Assembly (NCBI GenBank): GCA_036675505.1
Contig: JAKFEW010000053.1
Coordinates: 1 to 64,000 of the forward strand
DNA: 64,000 nt
Reading direction: 5' to 3'
From: JAKFEW01 sp036675505
GTDB lineage: Bacteria > Cyanobacteriota > Sericytochromatia > S15B-MN24 > JAQBPE01
Part shown: positions 8,293 through 17,912 of the stretch, in pieces
How the letters are laid out: each line of letters starts with the position of its first letter
How positions within the stretch are numbered: the stretch's first letter is position 1
Program-made: the position numbers and the translations under genes
Notes under the pieces: model-generated
Database searches by the model: none
The model's input: the letters and a program-made list of their open reading frames with translations, nothing else
What the model was told of the DNA's origin: nothing

Positions 8293-10095
8293 ATGACGCC
8301 GACGCTTTCCCGCCTCCTCGCTGCGGCCATCGCCGCCAGCGTGCCCCTGGCCCCGCTCCCGGCCATGGCCTTCACGCCGGTCAGCGAGCTCAAGGACGTG
8401 ACGCCCGACCACTGGGCCTACGCGGCGATCCAGAGCCTGATCGAGAAGTACGAGGTCATGGAGGGCTTCCCGGACAAGAGCTTCCGCGGCCCCAAGACGC
8501 TGACCCGCTACGAGTTGGCCGCCGCGCTGGCGAAGGTCATGGCGAAGGTCGAGGAGCTGGTTGCGAGCGCGACCGGCAACCCGATCAGCGTCGACCCCGG
8601 CGTCAATCCAGAGGACCTGCGCACGATCGCGCGGCTGCAACGGGAGTTCCGCGATGAGCTCGAGGTGCTGAAAGGCCGCGTCGATATGATCGACACGCGC
8701 GTCCAGACGATCGAGAAGCGCGTGCGGACCTCGGGCGAGGTGCGCAACGAGTACCGCTCCTACCTCGGCGCGGCGCCCCAGGCCCACCAGCCCTTCGACG
8801 AGGTGCGCGTGCGCAACCGCGTGAACTTCGACGCGTCGCTGGCCGACGAGCTCAAGGCGACCTCCTCGCTCTACTGGGACGTCTACGGCCCGCAGAGCAT
8901 CGGCGCGGCATACGCCACCACCGGCAGCACCACCGCCCCCTGGACCGAGATGTACGTCTCGCGGGCTTACATGAGCTACACGCCGGGCGGCTTCGGCATA
9001 CACGCAGGCCTCGGCAACGTCAGCGAGATGATCACGCTGGGCTCCACGCTCAAGAATCCCTTCACCCAGAACGTCTGGCGGGAGGGCCTGGGCGGCTACG
9101 GCTTCGTCGGCACGCCGGGCCTGAACCTCAACGGCGGCACGGTGCTCGCGCGCATGACGCCGGGCGGCTCGACCGCCACCACCAACCCGGTGTGGTGGCT
9201 GACGGGCACCGACATCACGCAGCAGGCGCTCGATCCGAACGCCACGCAGGCGATCTTCCCGCGCGGCAACTACGCCGCCGCGGCCTCGGGCGAGGCAGGC
9301 CCGTTCAGCCTGGGCGTCGCGGTCTACAACGGCGGCCTGGCCGGCCGCGATCTCGGCCGCCTCGGCGCCCTCGGTTACGCGACCAACCTGCCCCAGCCCG
9401 AGACCTTCAACCTCGGCTCGCGGATGGTCACGGCGCTCGGCGCGGACTTCGGCTTCGTGCGCGCGCAGGTCGCCGCCAAGACGCCCGGGCTCGTCCACGA
9501 GGACCTCGGCGGCTTCAACAAGACGCTCACGGGCACGCTCGACCTCGGCAGCGACGCGCTCGGCGTCAGCCTCCAGACCGTCGCGCGCTCGGCCTTCACG
9601 GGCCAGTTCACGCCCACCCAGGCCAGCGTCACGCTCGCGAGCAACGACCTGTTCGGCACCGGCTTCGGCCTGGGCCTGGGCCTCAACTCGGGCACGGTGA
9701 TCGACACGAGCCTGCAGGGCACCAACGCGTTCAAGCTGGCGACGCCCGCCAAGAGCCTGATGCAGGGCCTCGGCGGCACCGACTACAACTGCTATGGCCT
9801 CGCGCTGAAATTGCCCGGCTTCTCGATCTTCCCGAACCTCACGCTCGCCGCCCAGCAGACCGCGGGTCCCGGCTTCTCGGGCAACATCGCCTCGGGCCTC
9901 ACGGCGCAGGCGGACATCAAGCTGTTCCAGCTGCCGCTGATGCAGCTGGAATACTCCTCGGGCAAGTTCGATCCCAACCTCGACAACGGCCTGCTCAGCA
10001 ACCCGGGCCCCGCCACCGGCGGGACCCCCGGCGCCGCGCCCGGCTCGACCGTCTCCCACGAGCTCCTCGCTCTTCAAATGGTGGTTCCATTTTAG
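8293..10095 (+). CDS. SLH-domain outer-membrane porin
   Basis: Outer-membrane beta-barrel anchored to peptidoglycan-linked polymer by one S-layer homology domain. The ATG at 8293 follows GGAGG (8282-8286) by 6 nt. Signal peptide about residues 1-25 (ending PAMA), SLH domain about 27-85 (VTPDHWAYAAIQSLIEKYEVMEGFPDKSF, LTRYELAAALAKVM), a coiled coil about 100-150 (RLQREFRDELEVLKGRVDMIDTRVQTIEKRV), then ~440 residues of alternating Gly/aromatic beta-strands ending in F, as in OprB/Som-type cyanobacterial porins. This layout is a useful lineage hint. The final residue Phe matches the outer-membrane C-terminal signal. The transported solute is unknown. Confidence 0.9.
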   Translation: MTPTLSRLLAAAIAASVPLAPLPAMAFTPVSELKDVTPDHWAYAAIQSLIEKYEVMEGFPDKSFRGPKTLTRYELAAALAKVMAKVEELVASATGNPISVDPGVNPEDLRTIARLQREFRDELEVLKGRVDMIDTRVQTIEKRVRTSGEVRNEYRSYLGAAPQAHQPFDEVRVRNRVNFDASLADELKATSSLYWDVYGPQSIGAAYATTGSTTAPWTEMYVSRAYMSYTPGGFGIHAGLGNVSEMITLGSTLKNPFTQNVWREGLGGYGFVGTPGLNLNGGTVLARMTPGGSTATTNPVWWLTGTDITQQALDPNATQAIFPRGNYAAAASGEAGPFSLGVAVYNGGLAGRDLGRLGALGYATNLPQPETFNLGSRMVTALGADFGFVRAQVAAKTPGLVHEDLGGFNKTLTGTLDLGSDALGVSLQTVARSAFTGQFTPTQASVTLASNDLFGTGFGLGLGLNSGTVIDTSLQGTNAFKLATPAKSLMQGLGGTDYNCYGLALKLPGFSIFPNLTLAAQQTAGPGFSGNIASGLTAQADIKLFQLPLMQLEYSSGKFDPNLDNGLLSNPGPATGGTPGAAPGSTVSHELLALQMVVPF

Positions 10096-10100
10096 CCGCC

Positions 10101-10137
10101 CCACCCACCCACCCCACCCGGGGAACTTCAGATCCCC
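10101..10137 (-). repeat. G-rich inverted repeat, copy 1 (G-quadruplex-capable on minus strand)
   Basis: 37-bp element starting with four CCCA-type runs and ending TTCAGATCCC. It matches the reverse complement of 13271-13308 at about 33 of 37 positions. Read on the minus strand it contains GGGTGGGGTGGGTGGG, four G3 runs with 1-nt loops. It lies in the 60-bp gap between the porin stop and the thiolase start. Confidence 0.8.
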
Positions 10138-10155
10138 TTCCCAAAGGCTTCTTCA

Positions 10156-11343
<1,188 letters not shown>

Positions 11344-11358
11344 CCCCGTACCAGATGG

Positions 11359-11398
11359 TATAATCCAGCGGCCAGGCGCATTGCGCCCGGGCCGCTGG
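11359..11398 (+). promoter_or_regulatory. accD promoter -10 followed by a long hairpin
   Basis: TATAAT at 11359-11364 is followed at once by a near-perfect inverted repeat: CCAGCGGCC (11365-11373), inner GGCGC / GCGCC, and GGCCGCTGG (about 11390-11398). The last bases run into GGAG, the probable accD ribosome binding site. The hairpin could act as a thiolase terminator or limit accD translation; only the sequence is certain. Confidence 0.6.
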
Positions 11399-11405
11399 AG
11401 CCTTT

Positions 11406-12302
11406 ATGACCCTCAAAGACTGGTTCGCGAACCGCCGCGCCCGCGCCGAAGTGAAGGGCGCGACCTACAAGCGCGACATCCCGGATGGCCTGTGGATCAA
11501 GTGCGCGGCCTGCGGCGAGGCGCTCTTCAGCAAGGAGCTGCAGAGCAACCTCCAGGTCTGCCCGAAGTGCGATTTCCACTTCCGCCTCCGCGCCCACGAG
11601 CGCATCGCCCAGCTCGCCGACGCCGATACGTTCACGCAGATGGACACCCAGCTGCGCTCGATCGACCCGCTCAACTTCGTCGACACGCGCCGCTACACCG
11701 AGCGGCTCAAGGACGCTTACGCCAAGGTCGGGCCCGAGGAGGGCGTGATCACGGGTGTTTGCACGATCGACGGCATCCCCGTCGCGCTCGGCGTGATGAA
11801 CTTCTACTTCCTCGGCGGCTCGATGGGCTCGGTGGTGGGCGAGAAGATCACCCGCCTGATCGAGCGGGCGGGCGACGAACGGCTGCCGCTCGTCACGGTC
11901 ACCGCTTCGGGCGGCGCGCGTATGCAGGAAGGCGCGCTCTCGCTCATGCAGATGGCGAAGACCACCGCCGCCCTGCACCGCTTCCACCGCGCCCGCCAGG
12001 TCTACATCGCCGTGATGGCGGACCCGACCACCGGCGGCGTGACGGCGAGCTTCCCGTCGCTCGCGGACATCATCGTCTCCGAGCCCGGCGCGCTGATCGG
12101 CTTCGCCGGCCGGCGCGTCATCGAGCAGACCATCCGCCAGAAGCCGCCCGCGGACTTCCAGACCGCGGAGTCGTTGTTGCGCCACGGCCTGCTCGACCAG
12201 ATCATCCACCGGACGAAGCTCAAGTCGGAGCTGGCGCGCTATCTGCGCCTGCATCGCGCGGCGCCCGTCCCGACCCTGGAAGGGCATGGCGCGCATGGCT
12301 AA
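11406..12302 (+). CDS. accD: Acetyl-CoA carboxylase carboxyltransferase subunit beta
   Basis: Zinc-binding beta subunit of the carboxyltransferase that makes malonyl-CoA for fatty-acid synthesis. The N-terminal zinc finger uses C33, C36, C52 and C55 (KCAACG, VCPKCD). The crotonase-like carboxyltransferase core follows, with TASGGARMQEG and DPTTGGVTASF. 298 residues, close to the usual ~300. The start at 11406 follows CTGGAG. It overlaps accA by 17 bp, so the two are translationally coupled. The call is firm. Confidence 0.97.
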   Translation: MTLKDWFANRRARAEVKGATYKRDIPDGLWIKCAACGEALFSKELQSNLQVCPKCDFHFRLRAHERIAQLADADTFTQMDTQLRSIDPLNFVDTRRYTERLKDAYAKVGPEEGVITGVCTIDGIPVALGVMNFYFLGGSMGSVVGEKITRLIERAGDERLPLVTVTASGGARMQEGALSLMQMAKTTAALHRFHRARQVYIAVMADPTTGGVTASFPSLADIIVSEPGALIGFAGRRVIEQTIRQKPPADFQTAESLLRHGLLDQIIHRTKLKSELARYLRLHRAAPVPTLEGHGAHG

Positions 12303-13257
12303 GCGCTTCGAAATGGAGTTCGAGCGGCCGCTGGTCGAGCTCGAGGAAAAGATCAACCAGTTCAAGCGGATGGCCACCGAGAACGGCATCTCGCTCGACG
12401 ACGAGGTCGCCCGGCTGGAGACCCGCGCGGCCGAGCTGCGCCGCGGCATCTTCGAGAACCTCACGCCCCAGCAGCGCATCCAGATCGCGCGCCACCCGCG
12501 CAGGCCCACCACGCTGGATTACATCGGCGCGATCACCGAAGACTTCGTCGAGCTGCGCGGCGATCGCCAGGGCGTCGACGACCTCGCCCTCGTGGGCGGC
12601 GTCGGCCGCTTCATGGGCCGCTCGGTGGTCTTCGTCGGCCACCAGAAGGGCCGTGACACCAAGGACAACATCGCGCGCAACTTCGGCATGCCCCAGCCCG
12701 AGGGCTACCGCAAGGCGATCCGCCTCATGCGGCACGCGGCGCGCTTCGGCATGCCGCTCGTGACCTTCATCGACACGCCCGGCGCCTACCCCGGCATCTC
12801 GGCCGAGGAGCACAACCAGGGCGGGGCGATCGCCCACTCGATCTACGAAATGGCCCAGCTCCCCGTGCCTTGCGTCGCGGTGGTGCTCGGCGAGGGCGGC
12901 TCCGGCGGCGCGCTGGCGCTCGGCGTCGCCGACCGCGTGCTCATCATGGAGCACGCCTACTACTCGGTGATCAGCCCGGAGGGCTGCGCGGCCATCCTTT
13001 GGAAGGACGCGGGCAAGGCGGCCGAGGCCGCGAGCGCCATGAAGCTCACCTCCAAGGACCTCAGGCGCCTCGACATCGTCGACGACGTCATCCTCGAGCC
13101 GCTCGGCGGCGCCCACCAGGACTCCGTCGAGGCCGCGCGCCGGCTCGGCGACGCGATCGCCCGCCACCTGAACGACGTCCTCGCGGTGCCCGAGCATGAG
13201 CTGCTCGACCGCCGCTACAAGCGGTTCCGGGTGCTGGGCCGCTTCCAAGAGGCGTGA
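12286..13257 (+). CDS. accA: Acetyl-CoA carboxylase carboxyltransferase subunit alpha
   Basis: Alpha subunit of the carboxyltransferase, partner of AccD. FEMEFERPLVELEEKI at the N-terminus, HPRRPTTLDYI, GHQKGRDTKDN, DTPGAYPGI and GEGGSGGALAL are family signatures. 323 residues against ~319 in E. coli. Two ATGs (12286 and 12295) are possible; the first is used, with GGAAGG immediately upstream and the frame overlapping the accD end. It is followed by the second G-rich repeat and pfkA. Confidence 0.96.
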   Translation: MARMAKRFEMEFERPLVELEEKINQFKRMATENGISLDDEVARLETRAAELRRGIFENLTPQQRIQIARHPRRPTTLDYIGAITEDFVELRGDRQGVDDLALVGGVGRFMGRSVVFVGHQKGRDTKDNIARNFGMPQPEGYRKAIRLMRHAARFGMPLVTFIDTPGAYPGISAEEHNQGGAIAHSIYEMAQLPVPCVAVVLGEGGSGGALALGVADRVLIMEHAYYSVISPEGCAAILWKDAGKAAEAASAMKLTSKDLRRLDIVDDVILEPLGGAHQDSVEAARRLGDAIARHLNDVLAVPEHELLDRRYKRFRVLGRFQEA

Positions 13258-13270
13258 GATGGGACGTAAA

Positions 13271-13308
13271 TGGGATCTGAAACTCCTCGGGTGGGGTGGG
13301 TGGGTGGT
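13271..13308 (+). repeat. G-rich inverted repeat, copy 2 (G-quadruplex-capable on plus strand)
   Basis: Reverse-complement partner of 10101-10137. It reads GGGATCTGAAACTCC then GGGTGGGGTGGGTGGGTGG on the plus strand, in the short gap between accA and pfkA and within what should be the pfkA 5' leader. A quadruplex here would form in the mRNA sense strand close to the start codon. Confidence 0.8.
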
Positions 13309-13317
13309 TCGGCTGTG

Positions 13318-14289
13318 ATGCGGATAGGGGTACTCACGAGCGGCGGCGATGCCCCGGGCATGAACGGCGCGATCCGCGCGGCGGTGCGCAAGGCGCTGCA
13401 CGCCGGGTGCGAGGTGTGGGGCGTCGAATACGGCTACACCGGCCTGATCAAAGGCCAGATGAAGCTGATGGAATACCAGGACGTCGGCAACATCATCCAG
13501 CGCGGCGGCACGATCCTCAAGACCGCCCGCTCGACACAGTTCCCCACCCCCGAGGGCCAGGAAATGGCCATGACCGAGCTGACCCGGCGCGGCATCGAGG
13601 GGCTGGTGGTGATCGGCGGCGACGGCTCGTTCCGCGGCGCCCAGCTGCTCGGCAAGAAGGGCATCAAGATCGTCGGCGTGCCCGGCACGATCGACAACGA
13701 CATCTACGGCACCGACTACACGATCGGCTTCGACACGGCCGTCAACACCGTGCTCGACGCCATCAACAAGATCCGCGACACCGCGAGCAGCCACAAGCGC
13801 ATCGTCATCATCGAGGTGATGGGCCGCGACTCCGGCTGGATCGCGCTGGCCTCCGGCCTCGCGGGCGGCGCGGAGTTCGTGATCGTGCCCGAGATTCCGT
13901 ACGACCTCGACTTCGTCTCGGACAAGATCATCCGCGGCATGAATCAAGGCAAGGAGCACTCGATCATCGTGGTCGCCGAGGGCGCCGCCCACGGCTTCGA
14001 CGTCGGCGAGCGCCTGCGCGTCGGCACGGGCTACGACACGCGCGTGACCGTGCTCGGCCACATCCAGCGCGGCGGCAGCCCCTCGGCCTTCGACCGCATC
14101 CTGTCCACGCGCCTGGGCGCCGCGGCCGTCGACGTGCTGCTGCGCGGCGAATCGAACGTGATGGTGGGGCTGCAGGGCAACCAGGTGGCCACCGAGAACC
14201 TGGATCACGTGGTCACGCAGAAGCGCGGCCTCGACGTGAGCCTCTACGAGCTGGAAGCCATCATGGCGACCCGCCTCATCCAACTCTGA
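13318..14289 (+). CDS. pfkA: ATP-dependent 6-phosphofructokinase
   Basis: Glycolytic enzyme forming fructose 1,6-bisphosphate. Start taken at the ATG of MRIGVLTSGGDAPGMNG because the family begins there; an in-frame upstream extension is encoded by the G-rich repeat and is not protein-like. 323 residues. GGDGS at 100-104 has Gly where PPi-dependent enzymes have Asp, so the ATP form is expected. Catalytic D126 in PGTIDNDI, MGRDSGWIA and HIQRGG are present. It may be cotranscribed with accDA. It converges with the minus-strand toxin-like gene 26 bp away. Confidence 0.95.
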   Translation: MRIGVLTSGGDAPGMNGAIRAAVRKALHAGCEVWGVEYGYTGLIKGQMKLMEYQDVGNIIQRGGTILKTARSTQFPTPEGQEMAMTELTRRGIEGLVVIGGDGSFRGAQLLGKKGIKIVGVPGTIDNDIYGTDYTIGFDTAVNTVLDAINKIRDTASSHKRIVIIEVMGRDSGWIALASGLAGGAEFVIVPEIPYDLDFVSDKIIRGMNQGKEHSIIVVAEGAAHGFDVGERLRVGTGYDTRVTVLGHIQRGGSPSAFDRILSTRLGAAAVDVLLRGESNVMVGLQGNQVATENLDHVVTQKRGLDVSLYELEAIMATRLIQL

Positions 14290-14315
14290 AGCCGGGGCGA
14301 AATCGGTCGCCGCGC

Positions 14316-15974
14316 TCAGCGCAGGCCGACGGGAAGCTTCTCCTCGGGCAGCTCGTCGAGCAGGTCCCCAATCGCGCGCCGCAGGCCCGACGTCTCCGGC
14401 GTGAAGACGTACGGCTCGCCCCGCGTCGCCACACTCATCACGTCGTTGACCTCGTTCACGTAGCGGTCGAGCACCTGCGCCACGCGGGTCTGGCCGCGGG
14501 CGACGCTGCCCTTGCCGAGGACCTTCACGGCGTCGTCCTCGAGCTTGAGCAGGCCCTTGTAGACGGCGTCGTGCACGTTCATGTTGCGGCCGGCCGCCGT
14601 GAACGGCGTGTCGTAGAAGGTGGAGAGCTGCTTCGGGCCCATCTGGAGCTCGTACCAGAGGCCGCTGGCGTCGCGGATCTTCACGTGCAGCCGGCCGCGG
14701 TAGAACGGCTTGCCCGCCAGGTAGTCCTTCACGATCAGGTTGTCGTCGCCGAAGTGCTGGCGCAGCTTCTTGAGCATGAAGCGCATCCGGGCCGGATCGA
14801 ACCTGGCCAAGTCGATGCGCCCGCGAGCGAGGTCGTCGACGTTGCCGAGGCGGATCTGGTTGCCGCCCACGGCTTGGTAGCCTTCGAGCTTCGCCGCGGC
14901 GCGCAGCGGGTCCTTCGGGATGCCCTGCGGCTCGAAGCCCAGCAGCTGGCTGAGCTCGGCGTCCATCCGCGAATCGACGGAGCGCGTGAGCAGGCGGTAG
15001 CGCCGCTGCACCCAGCCGTCGGTGGCGAGGCGATCGGGGCCGACCTGGCGGATCTTGCGGAACAGCTCCTGGTCCTTCTCGAGCTGCTTGATCACCTCGG
15101 CGTACACCTTCTGCTTGTCGCCGGGGAAGCGCGCGGCCGCCCGCTCGAGCGCCTGGCGCGTGGGGTCCGCGGCGGTCGGCAGCGGTCCCTGCTTGCCCTT
15201 GCGGCTGCGCGCGAACTCCAGCATCTCCTGGCCGCTCACGTCGGCCTTCTGGGCCCACGGGTTCTCGAGCTTCGAGCCGAGCCGGGCGTCGCGCAGCGCA
15301 GCGCCCTCGGCCTTCACGCCATGGACCGTGGTGCCCTCGCCCAGCACTTGGCCGCTCGCGCGCGTCTCCGTGCCCATCATCTGGTCGACCAGGCTCACCT
15401 CGGCCGAGCGGGCGGCGCGCTCGGCGCGCCAGCGGTCGATCGCCGTCTTGGCCTGCTTGATGCCCACGTACAGCGTGCCGAGGTCCACGGCCGCGCGACC
15501 GGCGACCGCGAAGTACCGGCCGGCCTTCCAGTCCTTCTTGTAGGGCGCCAGGATGCCCTGTACCAGCGCGCCGAGGAACGCCTTGTCCTCGGCGAGCGTC
15601 TGGCGCGGCCCCATGGTGACGAGGCGCCAGAGCCACATGGGCGAGAGCGGAATGTGGGTCGCGAGGGCCCAGAGGCCCTCCAGCGTCCGGAACGGGTGCC
15701 GCACCATCTGCCACATGCCCTCGGCCATCGTGCCGAAAGCCCCGAGCGCGCCGACCGCGAACTGGGCGGCCCAGCCGAGCACGGTGTTCCGCTCGGTTGC
15801 CTCGGACTCCGCGACCTGGCCGAGCTTGGCGAGGCCGCCCGCGAGCTGGTCGTGCAGGTGGTCGAGGGGCGCGAGGATCTGGTCCGCCGTCCCGGGCTTG
15901 GCGGGGGCGGGGGCTGTGAGGTCTGGGGCGGCGGACGGGCCGACGCGGAAGGGGGCGGATGATTCGATGGACAT
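14316..15974 (-). CDS. Predicted polymorphic toxin with C-terminal RelA/SpoT-like domain
   Basis: 552 aa, no signal peptide. Residues ~55-185 (MAEGMWQMVRHPFRTLEGLW, then YKKDWKAGRYFAVAGRAAVDLGTLYVGI) resemble the pre-toxin segment of polymorphic toxins. The C-terminal region looks like a (p)ppGpp-synthetase fold: D380-D381-L-A-R-G-R, V-K416-D417-Y-L, then YRGRLHVKI and E442 in YELQMGP. The order and spacing match the RelA/SpoT pattern (catalytic Asp, KDY, GYxxLH, ExQ) although GYQSLH is altered. An AT-rich leader with TTTAACG lies upstream. No adjacent antitoxin or immunity gene is obvious: pfkA converges on one side and an SDR lies upstream on the same strand. Real gene: sure. Domain call: moderate, by eye only. 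Confidence 0.55.
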   Translation of the reverse strand: MSIESSAPFRVGPSAAPDLTAPAPAKPGTADQILAPLDHLHDQLAGGLAKLGQVAESEATERNTVLGWAAQFAVGALGAFGTMAEGMWQMVRHPFRTLEGLWALATHIPLSPMWLWRLVTMGPRQTLAEDKAFLGALVQGILAPYKKDWKAGRYFAVAGRAAVDLGTLYVGIKQAKTAIDRWRAERAARSAEVSLVDQMMGTETRASGQVLGEGTTVHGVKAEGAALRDARLGSKLENPWAQKADVSGQEMLEFARSRKGKQGPLPTAADPTRQALERAAARFPGDKQKVYAEVIKQLEKDQELFRKIRQVGPDRLATDGWVQRRYRLLTRSVDSRMDAELSQLLGFEPQGIPKDPLRAAAKLEGYQAVGGNQIRLGNVDDLARGRIDLARFDPARMRFMLKKLRQHFGDDNLIVKDYLAGKPFYRGRLHVKIRDASGLWYELQMGPKQLSTFYDTPFTAAGRNMNVHDAVYKGLLKLEDDAVKVLGKGSVARGQTRVAQVLDRYVNEVNDVMSVATRGEPYVFTPETSGLRRAIGDLLDELPEEKLPVGLR

Positions 15975-16065
15975 AGGCGTGGTGTGGGTTATGACAACAT
16001 TCCACGCTCGTTAGCCTGTGAAACCAGGTTTTGCAAGGATTTAACGAACCCTTATTGGAACCGGC
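15975..16065 (-). promoter_or_regulatory. AT-rich leader of the toxin-like gene
   Basis: Upstream of the 15974 start, with TTTAACG at about 16040-16046 and a TTGCAAAACCTGG stretch on the minus strand. The AT content is high against neighbouring genes. Probable promoter. Confidence 0.45.
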
Positions 16066-16818
16066 TCATTGCATCACCCGGCCGCCGTCCACCAGCAGCG
16101 TCTGCCCCGTCACGAACGACGCGTCGGCCGACGCCAGGAACGCCACCGCCGCGGCCACCTCGGCCGGCTGCCCGATCCGCGCGAGCGGCGTCGCCGCCGC
16201 GATGCCGTGGCGCTGATCGGTCGACAGCGCCGCCTGGATCCGCGTCTCGACGTAGCCGGGCGCCACCGCGTTGACCCGGATGGCCGGCGCGAGCTCGCGC
16301 GCCAGCGTCTTGGTCAACGCGATCACGCCGGCCTTGGCCGCGGCGTAATGCGCCGAGCTCGAACCGCCCTCCACGCCGCGCATGCTGGCGATGTTCACGA
16401 TCGCGCCGCTGCCCTTGCCGCTCAGCCAGCGCGCGGCCGCCTGGGCGCACAAGAACGTGCCCTTGAGGTTGATGTCGACCACCTCGTCCCACATCGCCTC
16501 GGTGATGTCGTGGACGCCGCCACGCCGGACGATGCCGGCATTGTTCACGAGCACGTCGAAGTGCCGCCAGGCGCCGGTCACCAGCTCGATCATCGCCTCG
16601 ACTTCGGCGGGATGCCGCACGTCGGCCTTCACCACCATCGCCCGGCGGCCGAGCGCCTCGATGTCGGCCGCGACCTCCTGGGCACCCCGCTCGTTGAGGT
16701 GGAAGTTCACGGCCACGTCCGCGCCTTCCTCGGCGAGCCGCAACGCGATCGCCCGCCCGATGCCCGAGCCCGCGCCCGTCACCAGCGCGCAGCGCCCCTC
16801 GAACCGCCGACAGGTCAT
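16066..16818 (-). CDS. Short-chain dehydrogenase/reductase (FabG-like)
   Basis: NAD(P)-dependent oxidoreductase of the classical SDR family, 250 aa. Cofactor motif TGAGSGIG at 14-21, NNAG near 92-95, N117, S145, Y158 and K162 as the catalytic set, and the closing FVTGQTLLVDGG typical of FabG-like enzymes. It could be a 3-oxoacyl-ACP reductase or another alcohol dehydrogenase; the context does not decide. Its ATG overlaps the stop of the upstream FUSC-like gene (16815-16818), so they are coupled. Confidence 0.9.
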   Translation of the reverse strand: MTCRRFEGRCALVTGAGSGIGRAIALRLAEEGADVAVNFHLNERGAQEVAADIEALGRRAMVVKADVRHPAEVEAMIELVTGAWRHFDVLVNNAGIVRRGGVHDITEAMWDEVVDINLKGTFLCAQAAARWLSGKGSGAIVNIASMRGVEGGSSSAHYAAAKAGVIALTKTLARELAPAIRVNAVAPGYVETRIQAALSTDQRHGIAAATPLARIGQPAEVAAAVAFLASADASFVTGQTLLVDGGRVMQ

Positions 16819-17909
16819 GACTTCTCTCCCCCGAGGTGCTGCTCGCCCAGGCCCGCGAGGGCCACCGACGTGCGGGCCGTGTGGTCGAGCAGCGCGGCCA
16901 GCGCCACCAGCAACACCAGCCGTGGCCCGAGCCGGTGCTCCACGTCGGACGGCGGCACCAACTCGGCGTCCCGCTCACGGACCCACCGCGTAGCGGCCTC
17001 GGCCGTCGCGACGGCCTCATCATACCGGCCGTCGCCCGCCTGAGCCAGCGCACCGGCGGCGGCGGCCAGCACCCCACCGGCCTCGGCGACCAGCGCCCGA
17101 TCCTGCTCCGCCGTCGCGCCGAAAAGCTCGTGGGCGGCGTCGGCGGCGTCCTGGGCATGGTGCACGACCAGCTCGAGGTCGTGGGCCGCGCGGGCCGCCC
17201 GATCGCGCCCGCGGCCGCCCGGCCGGCCCACGAGCCCGCGGGCCAGGCGCGCGTCGCGCCGCAGGTCGGCGAGCTCGGCCTGGATCTCGCCGAGCGAGAC
17301 GTAGAGGTCCGTGAAGGCGCGCCGTGCCGTGACGAGCGCTTCGGCGTCGCCTGCGCGCAGGGCGTCGGCGAGAGCCTGGAGCAGGCCATGGACCCGCGCA
17401 CGCGCCGTGCCCAGCCGGATCGCGAAGTTCGCGTGGCCGAGCAGCGGCGCGGTGAGGAGGTTCACGACCAGGGCAGCGCCGACGCCGAGCAGGAGCGAGC
17501 CCGCCCGCACCAACGTCCACGCGGCCCAGTCGTGCTGGGCCAGCACGCCCATGTAAACCACCGAGAACAGCGCGACGACCACGGTCGGATAGGCCCAGCG
17601 CAAGGCGCTCGCCACCGCCCAGGTCATGGCCGCGCCGAAGGCGATCGCGAAGGCGCCTGGCCCCGCCACGAGCATCACCAACACCGTCAGGCCGACGCCG
17701 AGGCCGGTGGCGACGAACTGGTCGCGCGCCTCGCGCAACGCGGAGACCACCGCGGGGCGGCAGCAGATCAGCGCCACGAAGGCCGCCGAGATGACGTCCT
17801 GCGGCACCCAGCGCGCGGCGGCGGCGGCGGCCAGGCCGCCGGCCAGGCCATATTTCAGGGGGACGAGGACGCCGTGCAGCCGGACGGCCAGGCGGGTCCC
17901 GTCGCTCAC
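16815..17909 (-). CDS. FUSC / aromatic-acid-exporter-like membrane protein
   Basis: 364 aa. The N-terminal half (about 10-165) has five to six hydrophobic segments (GLAGGLAAAAAARWVPQDVISAAFVALI, TGLGVGLTVLVMLVAGPGAFAIAFGAAMTW, VALFSVVYMGVLA, LLLGVGAALVVNLLTAP) like FUSC/ArAE family proteins, which export small organic acids or are of unknown role. The C-terminal half is a long helical cytoplasmic region with many Ala/Glu/Arg. Located upstream of and overlapping the SDR. Function is inferred only at family level. Confidence 0.75.
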   Translation of the reverse strand: MSDGTRLAVRLHGVLVPLKYGLAGGLAAAAAARWVPQDVISAAFVALICCRPAVVSALREARDQFVATGLGVGLTVLVMLVAGPGAFAIAFGAAMTWAVASALRWAYPTVVVALFSVVYMGVLAQHDWAAWTLVRAGSLLLGVGAALVVNLLTAPLLGHANFAIRLGTARARVHGLLQALADALRAGDAEALVTARRAFTDLYVSLGEIQAELADLRRDARLARGLVGRPGGRGRDRAARAAHDLELVVHHAQDAADAAHELFGATAEQDRALVAEAGGVLAAAAGALAQAGDGRYDEAVATAEAATRWVRERDAELVPPSDVEHRLGPRLVLLVALAALLDHTARTSVALAGLGEQHLGGEKS

Positions 17910-17912
17910 AGG

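Noticed and set aside
8050..10104. Long minus-strand frame opposite the SLH porin
   Set aside because: Shadow frame; the plus strand encodes a clear SLH domain and porin.
13270..13317. N-terminal extension of PfkA
   Set aside because: It is encoded by the G-rich repeat and would precede the conserved MRIGVLTSGGD start of the family.
12220..16005. Very long minus-strand frame across accA, pfkA and the toxin-like gene
   Set aside because: It is the antisense shadow of conserved plus-strand genes (accA, pfkA); composition is Arg/His/Pro-rich without any domain.
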